Positions 8,439 through 17,761 of a stretch of 64,000 nucleotides of DNA are shown here, in pieces. Location of the stretch: contig JANQLO010000049.1 of the NCBI GenBank assembly GCA_028280505.1, positions 1-64,000 on the forward strand. The letters are read 5' to 3'. The position numbers were made by a program, and so were the translations under genes. Position 1 is the stretch's first letter. Each line of letters begins with the position of its first letter. The notes beneath the pieces were generated by a model, which saw nothing but the letters and a program-made list of their open reading frames with translations, was not told where the DNA came from and made no database searches. Origin of the DNA: Chromatiales bacterium. Its GTDB lineage: Bacteria; Pseudomonadota; Gammaproteobacteria; Chromatiales; Chromatiaceae.

Positions 8439-8951
8439 TCACCGCTGAAGCCGGTAACGATTCAGCCGGTATTGCTGCTGTCGCTGAAATCGACGCTGCA
8501 TGTCGATTCCTCGCAACGAGTGGGCCGGACCCGAGGTGGTTCCGGTCCTGGCGCGATGGTTCAACAGTAGCAGTTCGCGTCGCTGTCTCTCCTGCAAGCG
8601 TTGCAAATCAGCCCGCTGCCAGCGGTCGAGAGATTTCTGCCGATTCATTTGATTCGTCACAGTCGGGGATGATGCCGATGGACGCCGAATGTTTCTTAGC
8701 GTGGCCTCGCTCGCCCGGTTGAGCTGCTGCAAATGCCCGAGATTGCCCGGAGGCGGATCCGCCAATGCAGAAAGCTTTAGGGTCGGCCCAATCAAGATCG
8801 CTAACGCGCAAAACCCTCTTATCATTCCACCGAACCACCATCCAGAGAGTGTCTGCGGCTGAGTGTCAGGTGCGCGAGGAAGTCGCGGTAGTGGCCGCTG
8901 CGTCTGGATTGGAGTAGGCATTTCGGCTGCTTGCGTCATGTCGGAGCTCAA
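8439..8951 (-). CDS. Hypothetical exported or anchored Arg/Gln-rich protein
   Basis: A hydrophobic stretch (FCALAILIGPTLKLSALA, about residues 47-64) follows a Pro/Thr-rich start. After it the protein is rich in Arg, Gln and Leu (DRWQRADLQRLQERQRRELL), suggesting a charged helix or coiled coil. If translation starts at the internal ATG at 8825 the hydrophobic segment becomes a signal peptide with an ALA-D cleavage site, which I find more natural. I do not recognise the family. It is divergent from the space before mutS, and nothing nearby suggests a role. Confidence 0.5.
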   Translation of the reverse strand: MSSDMTQAAEMPTPIQTQRPLPRLPRAPDTQPQTLSGWWFGGMIRGFCALAILIGPTLKLSALADPPPGNLGHLQQLNRASEATLRNIRRPSASSPTVTNQMNRQKSLDRWQRADLQRLQERQRRELLLLNHRARTGTTSGPAHSLRGIDMQRRFQRQQQYRLNRYRLQR

Positions 8952-9222
8952 TGGATGAGACCCTATTGCGTTAATGCAGTTCAGTGTCGTTTCCTACCCG
9001 CCGGGAAATCAGAAAGCGGCCGTTCGGCGAGCCTCCCGGCCTACGACCGCTAACCAGCCCACTGCGGTCATAGCCGGCTCGGATCATGAACGACCGTTTC
9101 AACCGAGCAAAAGCCGTTTGCGGAGTCTCAGCGGGACATCCGGATTTGGCCGAAAACAGAAACAAGTGCGAACTGCAACACGCCCAGGCAATTAGCTCGC
9201 GACTGGAATAGTTGGGGCAGCC

Positions 9223-11796
9223 TCAGGTCTCGTCATCACCCAACGCCCGCAATCGATACAGCGCATCCAACGCATCGCGTGGCGTCATCTGATCGGGATC
9301 GAGCGTTTCGAGGTAGTCGCGCAACGGGTCGTCTTCGTTCTTTGGCGGTGCGGGCTGCTGAAACAGCGAGAGCTGATTGGCGCCGGCCTCGGCATGGCGT
9401 TGTGCGGCCTGTTCGAGTTCGCGCAGTCGTCGCCGTGCCAGGTCGATGACCTTCCGCGGCACGCCGGCCAGCGCGGCGACTTGTAATCCGTAGCTTTGAT
9501 TTGCCGGGCCTTCGCGTACCGCGTGCAGAAAGACAATGCCGTCGCCGTGCTCGACGGCATCCAGATGCACATTGACGATGCCCGGGTATTCGTCGGGCAG
9601 GGTCGTCAGTTCGAAGTAGTGGGTTGCGAACAGCGTGAAGGCACGGATACGGGTGGCGAGTTCGACCGCGCTGGCCCAGGCCAGCGACAGGCCGTCGAAG
9701 GTGCTGGTGCCGCGCCCGATCTCGTCCATGAGTACCAGTGAGCGATCGCTGGCGTTGTGCAAGATGTTCGCGGTCTCCTGCATTTCGACCATGAAGGTCG
9801 AACGGCCGCCGGCGAGATCGTCGGATGCACCGATACGCGAGAAGATGCGATCGAAGGGACCGAGTTCGGCGCTTTGTGCGGGCACATAACAACCGGCGTA
9901 GGCCATCAAGACGATCAGTGCGGATTGACGCATGAAGGTCGATTTGCCGCCCATGTTGGGGCCGGTGACGATCAGGATGTTGCGCCGTTCGTCCATCAAC
10001 AGATCGTTGGCGACGAAGGGCGTGTCGCTGACCTGTTCGACCACCGGGTGGCGGCCGCCGACAACCGCCAGACCGGGCTCGTCGCGAAAGCCCGGTCGGC
10101 ACAGATCGAGTTTTTGTGCGCGTTCGGCAAAGCAGGTGAGGACGTCGAGACGCGCCAGGCCGTCGCTACTGCGTTGCAGCTCGGGCAATGGCGTCATCAG
10201 CCGTTCGAGCAGACCGTCGTAGAGCGCCTTTTCGCGTTGCAGCGCGCGTTCACGCGCCGACAGCACTTTGTCTTCGAAGGCTTTGAGTTCCGGTGTGATG
10301 AAACGCTCGGTGCCCTTGAGCGTCTGGCGCCGGATGTAGCTGTCGGGTACCTGGTCGGCCTTGCTGCGACTGACCTCGATGTAGTAACCGTGGACCCGGT
10401 TGTAGCTGACCTTCAGGGTATCGATACCGGTTTGTGTGCGTTCGCGTTGTTCCAGATCGACCAGGAATTGGTCGGCGTTTTGCGATAGCGCACGCAGTTC
10501 GTCGAGTTCGCTGTCGTAGCCGTCGGCCAGTACACCCCCGTCGCGTATGACCACCGGCGGATTGTCGATAACCGCGCGCTGCAACAGATCGTGGGCGTCC
10601 GGGTGTTCGGCGATTTGCGTCAGCAAGGGTGCAAGCGCCGGGTCTTGTTCCGTATCCAAGGCGGCACGCAGTCGCGGCAGTGCGCCCAGGCTGTCGCGCA
10701 ACACTGCAAGGTCGCGTGGCCGGGCGCTCTTGAGCGCGACGCGCGCGAGAATACGTTCGATATCGCCGATCGCGCGCAGTTGTTCTTGCAATGGTTCGAC
10801 CAGACGACGATCGAGCAATGCGGCAATGGCCGCATGCCGCTCGCGGACTTCGCCGGTGTCGCGCAACGGCCGGCTGATCCAGCGCCTCAACAGCCGACCG
10901 CCCATCGGGGTGGCCGTGGTGTCGAGCAGCCCGGCCAGGCTGTGTTCACGTTTGCCCGAGGCGGCATCGACGATCTCCAGATTGCGCCGGGTAGCCGCGT
11001 CGATGACGATGCCGTCGTCGTGTTGTTCGACCCGCAGGCGGGTGATGTGCGGCAAGGCGCTGCGCTGGGTGTCGCTGACGTATTGCAACAGCGCGCCGGC
11101 GGCGCCGATCGCCAGCGGCATGTCGGCACAGCCGAAACCGGCCAGATCGTGGGTGCCGAGCTGCTGCTTGAGCAGGTGTTCGGCACTGGCCTGGTCGAAA
11201 TGCCAGGGCGGCCGGCGGGTGAGGCCGGATTCCCGGTTCGGTGGTGGTGCCTGATCCTCGGGTAGCAACAACTCGGCCGGGCGCAGACGTTCGAGTTCGC
11301 CGGCCAATGCGGTGGCGTTGTCGAGTTGTTGTACATGGAAGCGCCCGCCGGTCAGGTCGAGCCAGGCCAGGCCGAAGGTGTCGTTCGTTTGCAGCAACGC
11401 AGCGAGCAGATTGTCGCTACGCTCGTCCATCAAGGCCTCGTCGCTGACCGTGCCGGGGGTGACGATACGAACTACCCGACGTTCGACCGGCCCCTTGCTG
11501 GTCGCCGGGTCGCCCACTTGTTCGCAGATCGCGACCGATTCCCCGAACTTGACCAGCTTCGCCAAATAGCTTTCGGCGGCGTGATAGGGTACGCCGGCCA
11601 TCGGGATGGGTTCGCCGGCGGACTTGCCGCGATGGGTCAGCGTGATGTCGAGCAATGCCGCGGCCCGGCGCGCGTCATCGAAGAACAGCTCGTAGAAATC
11701 GCCCATACGATAGAACACCAGGCGGTCCGGATGCTCGGCCTTGATGGCCAGGTACTGCCGCATCATCGGCGTGTGTTCGGTGGTGCTTGCGGGCAT
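9223..11796 (-). CDS. mutS: DNA mismatch repair protein MutS
   Basis: This 857-residue protein is full length for bacterial MutS. The N-terminal mismatch-binding domain contains the phenylalanine wedge motif [11 protein letters not shown]. Connector, core and clamp domains follow, then the ATPase domain with Walker [11 protein letters not shown] (Gly612-Thr620), [27 protein letters not shown] and Walker [21 protein letters not shown]. The C-terminus has the dimerising tail ([17 protein letters not shown]). MutS recognises mispairs and recruits MutL. The gene stands alone on the minus strand, divergent from the glucan synthase gene. Confidence 0.98.
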   Translation of the reverse strand: MPASTTEHTPMMRQYLAIKAEHPDRLVFYRMGDFYELFFDDARRAAALLDITLTHRGKSAGEPIPMAGVPYHAAESYLAKLVKFGESVAICEQVGDPATSKGPVERRVVRIVTPGTVSDEALMDERSDNLLAALLQTNDTFGLAWLDLTGGRFHVQQLDNATALAGELERLRPAELLLPEDQAPPPNRESGLTRRPPWHFDQASAEHLLKQQLGTHDLAGFGCADMPLAIGAAGALLQYVSDTQRSALPHITRLRVEQHDDGIVIDAATRRNLEIVDAASGKREHSLAGLLDTTATPMGGRLLRRWISRPLRDTGEVRERHAAIAALLDRRLVEPLQEQLRAIGDIERILARVALKSARPRDLAVLRDSLGALPRLRAALDTEQDPALAPLLTQIAEHPDAHDLLQRAVIDNPPVVIRDGGVLADGYDSELDELRALSQNADQFLVDLEQRERTQTGIDTLKVSYNRVHGYYIEVSRSKADQVPDSYIRRQTLKGTERFITPELKAFEDKVLSARERALQREKALYDGLLERLMTPLPELQRSSDGLARLDVLTCFAERAQKLDLCRPGFRDEPGLAVVGGRHPVVEQVSDTPFVANDLLMDERRNILIVTGPNMGGKSTFMRQSALIVLMAYAGCYVPAQSAELGPFDRIFSRIGASDDLAGGRSTFMVEMQETANILHNASDRSLVLMDEIGRGTSTFDGLSLAWASAVELATRIRAFTLFATHYFELTTLPDEYPGIVNVHLDAVEHGDGIVFLHAVREGPANQSYGLQVAALAGVPRKVIDLARRRLRELEQAAQRHAEAGANQLSLFQQPAPPKNEDDPLRDYLETLDPDQMTPRDALDALYRLRALGDDET

Positions 11797-12037
11797 GGTG
11801 ACTTGGTGTGATGTCGCGGCGTTTTGGATCGGCGCGTTGTGCGCTCACACGGTTTTCGTGCGGCGGCATCTTACCATCCTCGGCTTGGTCTGATTGTCGG
11901 TAAGTTCTCTTTAATGTCGTCGGATTTTCTCTCAGGCCCCGACTGTGAACCCTGTCAAGAATGCCGTTCGTCGTTCTATACGACCTTGCGAACCCTGCGG
12001 TTAAATCGGCAGCCTCTAATATGCCGAGTGTGCCCGA

Positions 12038-14644
12038 ATGAATCGTGCCAGCCTCTTTGTGACCCTGTTGATGGGGGCTTTGTCCGTGTTGCTGTGGTGG
12101 TTGGTGAACCGGCCCGGCATCGAGCCGCCGTGGCCGGCGCAGGTCGACGGTTTTTCGTTTTCGCCCATGCGCGGCGAACAGAATCCGGAGAGCGACGAAT
12201 ACCCCGGTATCGCATCGATCGACGAGGATCTTGCGCTGCTCGCGGGAGACGTGCATGCCGTGCGGACCTATACGGTCAAATCGACCATGGGCGAGGTGCC
12301 GCGCTTGGCCGCGGCGCACGGGCTGAATGTCGCGCTCGGTGCCTGGATTAGCGATCAGTCGGTCGACAACGCCGTCGAGATGGAACGATTGACCCAGGTG
12401 TTTCTGGAGAACCACCGCCGCATCGTCCGGGTGATCGTCGGTAACGAGGCGATCCTGCGCGAGGATCGGGATGTCGATGAGATGATCGCCTATTTGCGAC
12501 AGGCGAAGCAGCAAATCTGGGCGCCGGTCAGTACGGCCGAGCCGTGGCATATCTGGCTCAAGCATCCTCGCCTGGTGCACGAGGTCGATTTCATCGCGGT
12601 GCATATGCTGCCGTACTGGGAGGGTATCCCGGTCGACGATGCGGTGGCGCACGTACTCGAACGTTATCGCGAGCTCCAACAGGCCTATCCCGACAAGCCG
12701 ATTGTGATTACCGAGGTGGGTTGGCCGAGCAACGGTCGTACCCGGTTGGGTGCGATCGCCAGCCCCGCGAATCAGGCGCGTTTTCTGCGTCGTTTCTTGG
12801 CCGCGGCCGAGCGGGAAGACATTGTTTATTATCTGATGGAGGCCTTCGATCAACCCTGGAAGCGACAGATCGAAGGCGAGGTCGGCAGTCATTGGGGCGT
12901 GTTCGATGAGGCACGCGAGCCCAAGTTCGCCTTTACCTCACCGGTGGTGCCGGTACCGCAGTGGTCGGCTCTGGCTGCGGTGAGTATCGGTCTGGCGGTA
13001 TTGCTGCTGGCGGTCTTGTTTCGCGACAGTCGCGGTCTGTCGTCCGGTGGCCGGGGCTTTCTTGCGCTGATCGCCTACACGATCGCCACCTTTGTGGTTT
13101 GGTTGCTTTACGACTTCACGCAGCAATACATGACACCGCTCATGTTCGGTGTGGCCATTGCCCTGTGTCTGGCCGCGGTGGGTGTCGCGGTGGTGTTGTT
13201 GGCCGAGGCGCATGAATGGGCCGAGGCGCTGTGGCTGAAACAGTGGCGACGCTCGCCGCGTCCCGAGGCGGCAGCGGACGAGTGCCTGCCGAAGGTGTCG
13301 ATTCATGTGCCGGCCTATAACGAACCCCCGGCGATGCTGAGGCAGACATTGGATGCGCTGGCACGGCTGGATTATCCCGACTTCGAGGTCGTGGTGATCG
13401 ACAACAACACCAAGGATCCTGCGGTGTGGAAACCGATCGAAGCGCATTGCGCCTGGCTGGGCGAGCGCTTCCGCTTTTTTCATGTCGATCCTTTATCGGG
13501 TTTCAAGGCCGGGGCTCTGAACTTCGCCCTGGCCAGGACCGATCCCAAGGCCGAGGTGGTCGCGGTGATCGACAGCGATTATCTGGTCGAGCCGAATTGG
13601 CTGCGCGAGCTGGTGCCCTTGCTGGACGATCCGCAGATGGCGATCGTGCAGGCGCCGCAGGATTATCGCGATGGCGACGAGAGTATGTTCAAGGCGATGT
13701 GCCAGGCCGAGTACCGCGGCTTCTTCAAGATCGGCATGGTGACCCGTAACGAACGCAACGCCATCATCCAACACGGCACCATGACCATGGTGAAGCGTTC
13801 GGTGTTGGACGAGGTCGGCGGCTGGGGCGAGTGGTGTATCACCGAGGATGCCGAACTCGGGCTACGGATTTTCGAACGCGGTTACGCCGCGACCTATGTG
13901 CCGCACAGCTATGGTCGCGGTCTGATGCCGGACAACTTCCTCGATTTCAAGAAGCAGCGTTTTCGTTGGGCCTATGGCGCCGTACTGATTCTGCGCGAGC
14001 ATCTGGGGCAGTTGTTCGGTTTGCGTAAATCCAAGCTCACCTGGGGACAGCGCTACCATTTCATCGCCGGTTGGCTGCCCTGGTTGGCCGACGGTTTCAA
14101 TCTGGCGTTCAATGTCGCCGCGGTGATGTGGACCGTCGGCATGGTGTTGTTCCCCGAGCATCTTGCGCCGCCGCATTTGATTTTTGCCGCGTTGCCGCTG
14201 GCGCTGTTCGTGTTCAAGATCCTCAAGCTGTTTTTCCTTTACCAGCTTCGGGTGCAGGCCGGTCTGCGCCAGAGCCTGGCCGCCGGCTTGGCGGGTTTGG
14301 CGCTGTCGCATGTGATCGCCCGCGCCATGTTGACCGGGTTCATCACCCGCAGCATCGGTTTTTTCCGTACGCCCAAGCAGGCCGCCTCACACGGTTTCTG
14401 GCGTGCCTTGGCGGATGCGCGCGAGGAACTGGTGTTCTTAGTTGCGCTGACTTTGGGGGCTTATGCGGTGTTGATGCGCATCGACGGTGAACTGCTGGAT
14501 GTGCGCGTCTGGTCCTTGATGTTGTTGGTGCAGGGCGTGCCTTATGCCGCGGCGGTATTGGTGTCGTTGCTGAGTGCGATGCCGCGGTTGCCGGGTCGAT
14601 TGATCGGACGCATGGGCGAACTCAAACAACAGCTATCAAGCTGA
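12038..14644 (+). CDS. GH17-GT2 inner-membrane glucan synthase (NdvB-like)
   Basis: This 868-residue protein joins two enzymes. After one N-terminal membrane segment, residues about 35-300 form a GH17 (beta-1,3-glucanase-like) domain (VHAVRTYTV, IVGNEAILRED, PIVITEVGWPSNG with the likely catalytic Glu). Residues about 310-390 add membrane helices. A cellulose-synthase-type GT2 domain follows: VPAYNEPPAML, DSD at 512-514, TED at 602-604 and QRFRW at 640-644. More membrane helices close the protein. The plan matches Pseudomonas aeruginosa NdvB, which makes cyclic beta-1,3-glucans. Expected role: polymerise UDP-glucose at the membrane and process the chain in the periplasm. Confidence 0.88.
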   Translation: MNRASLFVTLLMGALSVLLWWLVNRPGIEPPWPAQVDGFSFSPMRGEQNPESDEYPGIASIDEDLALLAGDVHAVRTYTVKSTMGEVPRLAAAHGLNVALGAWISDQSVDNAVEMERLTQVFLENHRRIVRVIVGNEAILREDRDVDEMIAYLRQAKQQIWAPVSTAEPWHIWLKHPRLVHEVDFIAVHMLPYWEGIPVDDAVAHVLERYRELQQAYPDKPIVITEVGWPSNGRTRLGAIASPANQARFLRRFLAAAEREDIVYYLMEAFDQPWKRQIEGEVGSHWGVFDEAREPKFAFTSPVVPVPQWSALAAVSIGLAVLLLAVLFRDSRGLSSGGRGFLALIAYTIATFVVWLLYDFTQQYMTPLMFGVAIALCLAAVGVAVVLLAEAHEWAEALWLKQWRRSPRPEAAADECLPKVSIHVPAYNEPPAMLRQTLDALARLDYPDFEVVVIDNNTKDPAVWKPIEAHCAWLGERFRFFHVDPLSGFKAGALNFALARTDPKAEVVAVIDSDYLVEPNWLRELVPLLDDPQMAIVQAPQDYRDGDESMFKAMCQAEYRGFFKIGMVTRNERNAIIQHGTMTMVKRSVLDEVGGWGEWCITEDAELGLRIFERGYAATYVPHSYGRGLMPDNFLDFKKQRFRWAYGAVLILREHLGQLFGLRKSKLTWGQRYHFIAGWLPWLADGFNLAFNVAAVMWTVGMVLFPEHLAPPHLIFAALPLALFVFKILKLFFLYQLRVQAGLRQSLAAGLAGLALSHVIARAMLTGFITRSIGFFRTPKQAASHGFWRALADAREELVFLVALTLGAYAVLMRIDGELLDVRVWSLMLLVQGVPYAAAVLVSLLSAMPRLPGRLIGRMGELKQQLSS

Positions 14645-14668
14645 GGTGCGTTCGATCAAAACTCGGTT

Positions 14669-14950
14669 TCAGGCGAAGTCGTAGTGTTTTTCGACATCTT
14701 CCTCGATCTGCCAGGTGCAACTCATGCCCTGGGGGAAGATGATCAGATCGCCGCGTTTGAAGTGCTGGGGTTCGCCGCCGTCCGGCGTCACGCTGAACTT
14801 GCCGCGCAGGATGTAGCAGGTCTCTTGTTGCTGATAGGTCCAGGGAAAGGTCGATGCCTCTTTACGCCAGATCGGCCAGTCGTAAACGCCCATCACCTCG
14901 AGCTTCATTGGTGAGGGGTTACGTTCCAGAAGGATTTGCTGATCGCTCAT
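14669..14950 (-). CDS. Small cupin-domain protein (cupin_3 type)
   Basis: This 93-residue single-domain beta-barrel protein contains TFPWTYQQQETCYILRGKFS and GDLIIFPQGMSCTWQIEE, the two cupin motifs of the DUF861/cupin_3 family. The usual metal ligands are partly retained (Glu in QQQETCY). Members include (S)-ureidoglycine aminohydrolase-like and many uncharacterised proteins, so no substrate can be assigned. It is divergent from pncC. Confidence 0.85.
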   Translation of the reverse strand: MSDQQILLERNPSPMKLEVMGVYDWPIWRKEASTFPWTYQQQETCYILRGKFSVTPDGGEPQHFKRGDLIIFPQGMSCTWQIEEDVEKHYDFA

Positions 14951-15029
14951 CTCGGGTTTCCGTTAGGTTATGCTTGATCGATGTTCGCCGCAGTGTAACG
15001 CACTGCCGTCTGTCGAAAGCGGAGTCTTC

Positions 15030-15506
15030 ATGGACCGTATCAAGCTTGTGCAACAGCTCGCCGATTGTTTGCGGCATCGCGGTTGGTGGTTGAGCTGTGC
15101 CGAGTCTTGCACCGGCGGCGGTATCGCCGCCGCGCTGACCGATGTCGCCGGATCGAGCGCGTGGTTCGATCGCGGTTTCGTCAGCTACAGCAACCAGGCC
15201 AAGCAGGACATGCTCGGCGTGTCGGCGGAGACCTTGGAACGTCATGGCGCGGTGAGCCGGGAGACCGTGATCGAGATGGCCGGCGGTGCCTTGTTGCGCA
15301 GCCGGGCGAACTTGAGCGTCGCGGTCAGCGGCATCGCCGGTCCCGGGGGTGGGACATCGGACAAGCCTGTGGGGACCGTTTGGGTCGCTTGGGCCAGCGA
15401 GCAGATTGTCGACAGCCTGTGTGAGCGGTATCCGGGTGACCGGGCCGCGGTACGCGAGGCGACCATCGACACGGCATTGCGCGGCCTGCTCGAACGCGCA
15501 CGATGA
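15030..15506 (+). CDS. pncC: Nicotinamide-nucleotide amidohydrolase PncC (CinA C-terminal domain)
   Basis: This 158-residue protein equals the CinA C-terminal domain: LSCAESCTGGGIAAALTDVAGSS with the catalytic Ser region, VSGIAGPGGGTSDKPVGTVW and a closing helix. PncC deamidates nicotinamide mononucleotide to nicotinate mononucleotide in pyridine nucleotide recycling. It lacks the CinA N-terminal COG1058 half, as is usual for the stand-alone gene just upstream of recA in gammaproteobacteria. The start at 15030 gives the family length. Its stop overlaps the next start by four bases. Confidence 0.94.
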   Translation: MDRIKLVQQLADCLRHRGWWLSCAESCTGGGIAAALTDVAGSSAWFDRGFVSYSNQAKQDMLGVSAETLERHGAVSRETVIEMAGGALLRSRANLSVAVSGIAGPGGGTSDKPVGTVWVAWASEQIVDSLCERYPGDRAAVREATIDTALRGLLERAR

Positions 15507-16021
15507 GTGTCACGCGACGCCTGTTTTTTGCGTTGTGGCCGGACGACCGCACCCGCCACGCCTTGTTGCATTGGCAGACCCACAATCTTTCCGCCGCCGT
15601 GCGTTGGCAACATCGCGACGATCTGCACATAACCCTGCATTTTCTCGGGCAGATCGATGGTGGCCGTTTGGAGGAGATCGCTGCGGTCGGTGCAAAACAC
15701 CGGTCGGCATCGTTCAGTCTCGTGCTCGACGAAATCGATTACTGGCCAAAGTCGCGGGTGCTCTGCGCGATGCCGAGTTCGGTGCCGGCACCATTGACCG
15801 AATTGCATACGGCGCTTGGGGAAGGGCTGGAATCAATAGGTTTCGCCGGAGAAAGCCGGCCTTATCGGCCGCATGTCACGCTCGCGCGCAAGGTCGGTGC
15901 CGATGAAACCCACGGCCCGCTGTCGTCTCTGACCTGGTCCGTTGAGGAACTCGCGCTGGTCGAGTCACGGCCCGGCAATGCGCCGCATTACCGGCCTCTG
16001 CGCCGCTGGTTTCTGGCTTAG
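15503..16021 (+). CDS. thpR: RNA 2',3'-cyclic phosphodiesterase ThpR
   Basis: This 172-residue protein is a 2H phosphoesterase with both catalytic boxes, HITLHFLG near residue 43 and HVTLARK near residue 129. It starts with the family signature RRLFFALWPDD. ThpR (LigT) opens 2',3'-cyclic phosphates and can join tRNA halves through a 2'-5' bond in vitro. It is translationally coupled to pncC by an ATGA overlap and is followed by recA. Confidence 0.94.
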   Translation: MSVTRRLFFALWPDDRTRHALLHWQTHNLSAAVRWQHRDDLHITLHFLGQIDGGRLEEIAAVGAKHRSASFSLVLDEIDYWPKSRVLCAMPSSVPAPLTELHTALGEGLESIGFAGESRPYRPHVTLARKVGADETHGPLSSLTWSVEELALVESRPGNAPHYRPLRRWFLA

Positions 16022-16117
16022 TTTCGCAGTCGGGTTGAAATTTCCACTAGAAAACAAAAAGAGAACGAACTACACTCGGCATCACAAGCCAACATAACCG
16101 CTCGCGGAGGATTTCGG

Positions 16118-17158
16118 ATGGACGAGAATCGCAAAAAGGCGCTGGCAGCCGCGCTCAGTCAGATCGAGAAGCAATTCGGCAAGGGCTCGGTGATGCGCAT
16201 GGGTGACGCCAATGCGGTTCGTAATATCGAAACCGTCTCGACCGGTTCGCTGAGTCTCGATTTGGCGCTCGGCGTCGGCGGTGTGCCCAAAGGGCGCATC
16301 GTCGAGATCTACGGTCCGGAATCCTCGGGTAAAACCACCATGACCCTGCACATTGTCGCCGAGGCGCAAAAGGCCGGCGGCACCTGTGCCTTCGTCGATG
16401 CCGAGCATGCGCTCGATCCGGTGTACTCGGAAAAGCTCGGCGTCGATATGGACGAGTTGCTGGTCTCCCAGCCGGACACGGGGGAACAGGCGCTGGAAAT
16501 TACCGACATGCTGGTGCGTTCCGGCGCGGTCGACGTCGTGGTGGTCGACTCGGTCGCGGCCTTGACGCCGAAGGCCGAGATCGAAGGCGAAATGGGCGAT
16601 TCGCATGTGGGTTTGCAGGCGCGCCTGATGTCGCAGGCGCTGCGTAAGTTGACCGCGAACATCAAGCGCTCGAACTGCGTGGTGATTTTCATCAACCAGA
16701 TCCGGATGAAGATCGGTGTGATGTTCGGCAGCCCGGAGACTACCACCGGCGGTAACGCATTGAAGTTCTATGCCTCGGTTCGACTCGATATCCGCCGTAC
16801 CGGCGCGATCAAGAAAGGTGACGAGGTGGTGGGTAACGAAACCCGCGTGAAGGTGGTGAAAAACAAGGTGGCGCCGCCTTTCCGCCAGGCAACGTTCGAG
16901 ATCTTGTATGGCGAGGGCGTGTCGCGCGAAGGTGAGATCATCGAGCTCGGTGTCGGTCAGGGACTGATCGAGAAATCGGGCGCCTGGTACAGCTACAACG
17001 GCGATCGCATCGGCCAGGGGCGCGAGAACGTGCGTAACTTCCTCAAGGAAAACCCCGAAATCACGCGTCAGCTTGAAACCCAGATTCGCGCCGCCTTGAT
17101 TCCCGAGGAAACGGCGGACGGCGATTTGCCCGAATCCGAGTCGGACGGCAAAGCTTGA
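16118..17158 (+). CDS. recA: Recombinase RecA
   Basis: This 346-residue protein is full length, with Walker A GPESSGKT at 66-73, Walker [11 protein letters not shown], the mismatch/DNA loop region [20 protein letters not shown] and [22 protein letters not shown]. RecA forms filaments on single-stranded DNA, drives strand exchange and triggers LexA self-cleavage. A good ribosome site (GCGGAGGA) precedes the ATG. I do not see a clean LexA operator of the CTGT-N8-ACAG type in the 96 bp upstream. It overlaps recX by four bases. Confidence 0.99.
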   Translation: MDENRKKALAAALSQIEKQFGKGSVMRMGDANAVRNIETVSTGSLSLDLALGVGGVPKGRIVEIYGPESSGKTTMTLHIVAEAQKAGGTCAFVDAEHALDPVYSEKLGVDMDELLVSQPDTGEQALEITDMLVRSGAVDVVVVDSVAALTPKAEIEGEMGDSHVGLQARLMSQALRKLTANIKRSNCVVIFINQIRMKIGVMFGSPETTTGGNALKFYASVRLDIRRTGAIKKGDEVVGNETRVKVVKNKVAPPFRQATFEILYGEGVSREGEIIELGVGQGLIEKSGAWYSYNGDRIGQGRENVRNFLKENPEITRQLETQIRAALIPEETADGDLPESESDGKA

Positions 17159-17625
17159 GTATTTCTCCCGACATCGACGAGGCCGCGCTGGTCGAACTCA
17201 GCGCGGTCAAGCTGTTGGGTGGTCGCGAGCATTCGCGTAAGGAGCTTCAACGCAAACTGCGGGCGCGATTCAACGATACCGCGCTGATCGACGAGGTGCT
17301 CGATCGGCTGCAGCAGCAGCGTCTGCTGAGCGAACGGCGTTTTGCCGAAAACTACGTCGGACAGCGTTGCCGCAAGGGCTACGGTCCGCTACGGATTCGC
17401 GCCGAGTTGGCGGAACGCGGCGTAGCCGGCGAATTGATCGCGGATTGTCTCGATGATGCCGACATCGATTGGCAGGAAATTTTACTTGAGGCCGCTGAGG
17501 GCAAATTCGGTCGGCAGGCGGCCGAGGATCGGCGCGCCTCGGCAAAACGCGGACGCTTTCTGGAGCAGCGCGGTTTCCCGATCAGCCTGATCCGGCGCTA
17601 TCTCGACCGCACGCAAACGTTCTGA
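17155..17625 (+). CDS. recX: Regulatory protein RecX
   Basis: This 156-residue all-helical protein has three RecX repeats: [40 protein letters not shown] and the [16 protein letters not shown] region. RecX caps RecA filaments and blocks their growth. The start is a TTG overlapping the recA stop (TTGA); the encoded [13 protein letters not shown] fits family N-termini and no better start exists. Coupling to recA keeps the two proteins in ratio. Confidence 0.95.
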   Translation: MSISPDIDEAALVELSAVKLLGGREHSRKELQRKLRARFNDTALIDEVLDRLQQQRLLSERRFAENYVGQRCRKGYGPLRIRAELAERGVAGELIADCLDDADIDWQEILLEAAEGKFGRQAAEDRRASAKRGRFLEQRGFPISLIRRYLDRTQTF

Positions 17626-17761
17626 TCCGGCCGTGCGGGCTCGGCGGTAAACTCTTTTGCCGCTAATCAACTGATTATCCATAGTTTTAATAGGTGTCCA
17701 GGTGACTTTTCGGGTCAACCTGCATACCATTTCCGTTTCGATGTCTCACCGTTAACCCTGT

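Noticed and set aside
11675..12892. 405-codon minus-strand frame spanning the mutS start and the glucan synthase start
   Set aside because: It overlaps two well-supported genes and reads as composition-driven Arg/His-rich sequence.
16022..16117. LexA operator before recA
   Set aside because: No CTGT-N8-ACAG-like sequence is seen; regulation may use a diverged box I cannot recognise.
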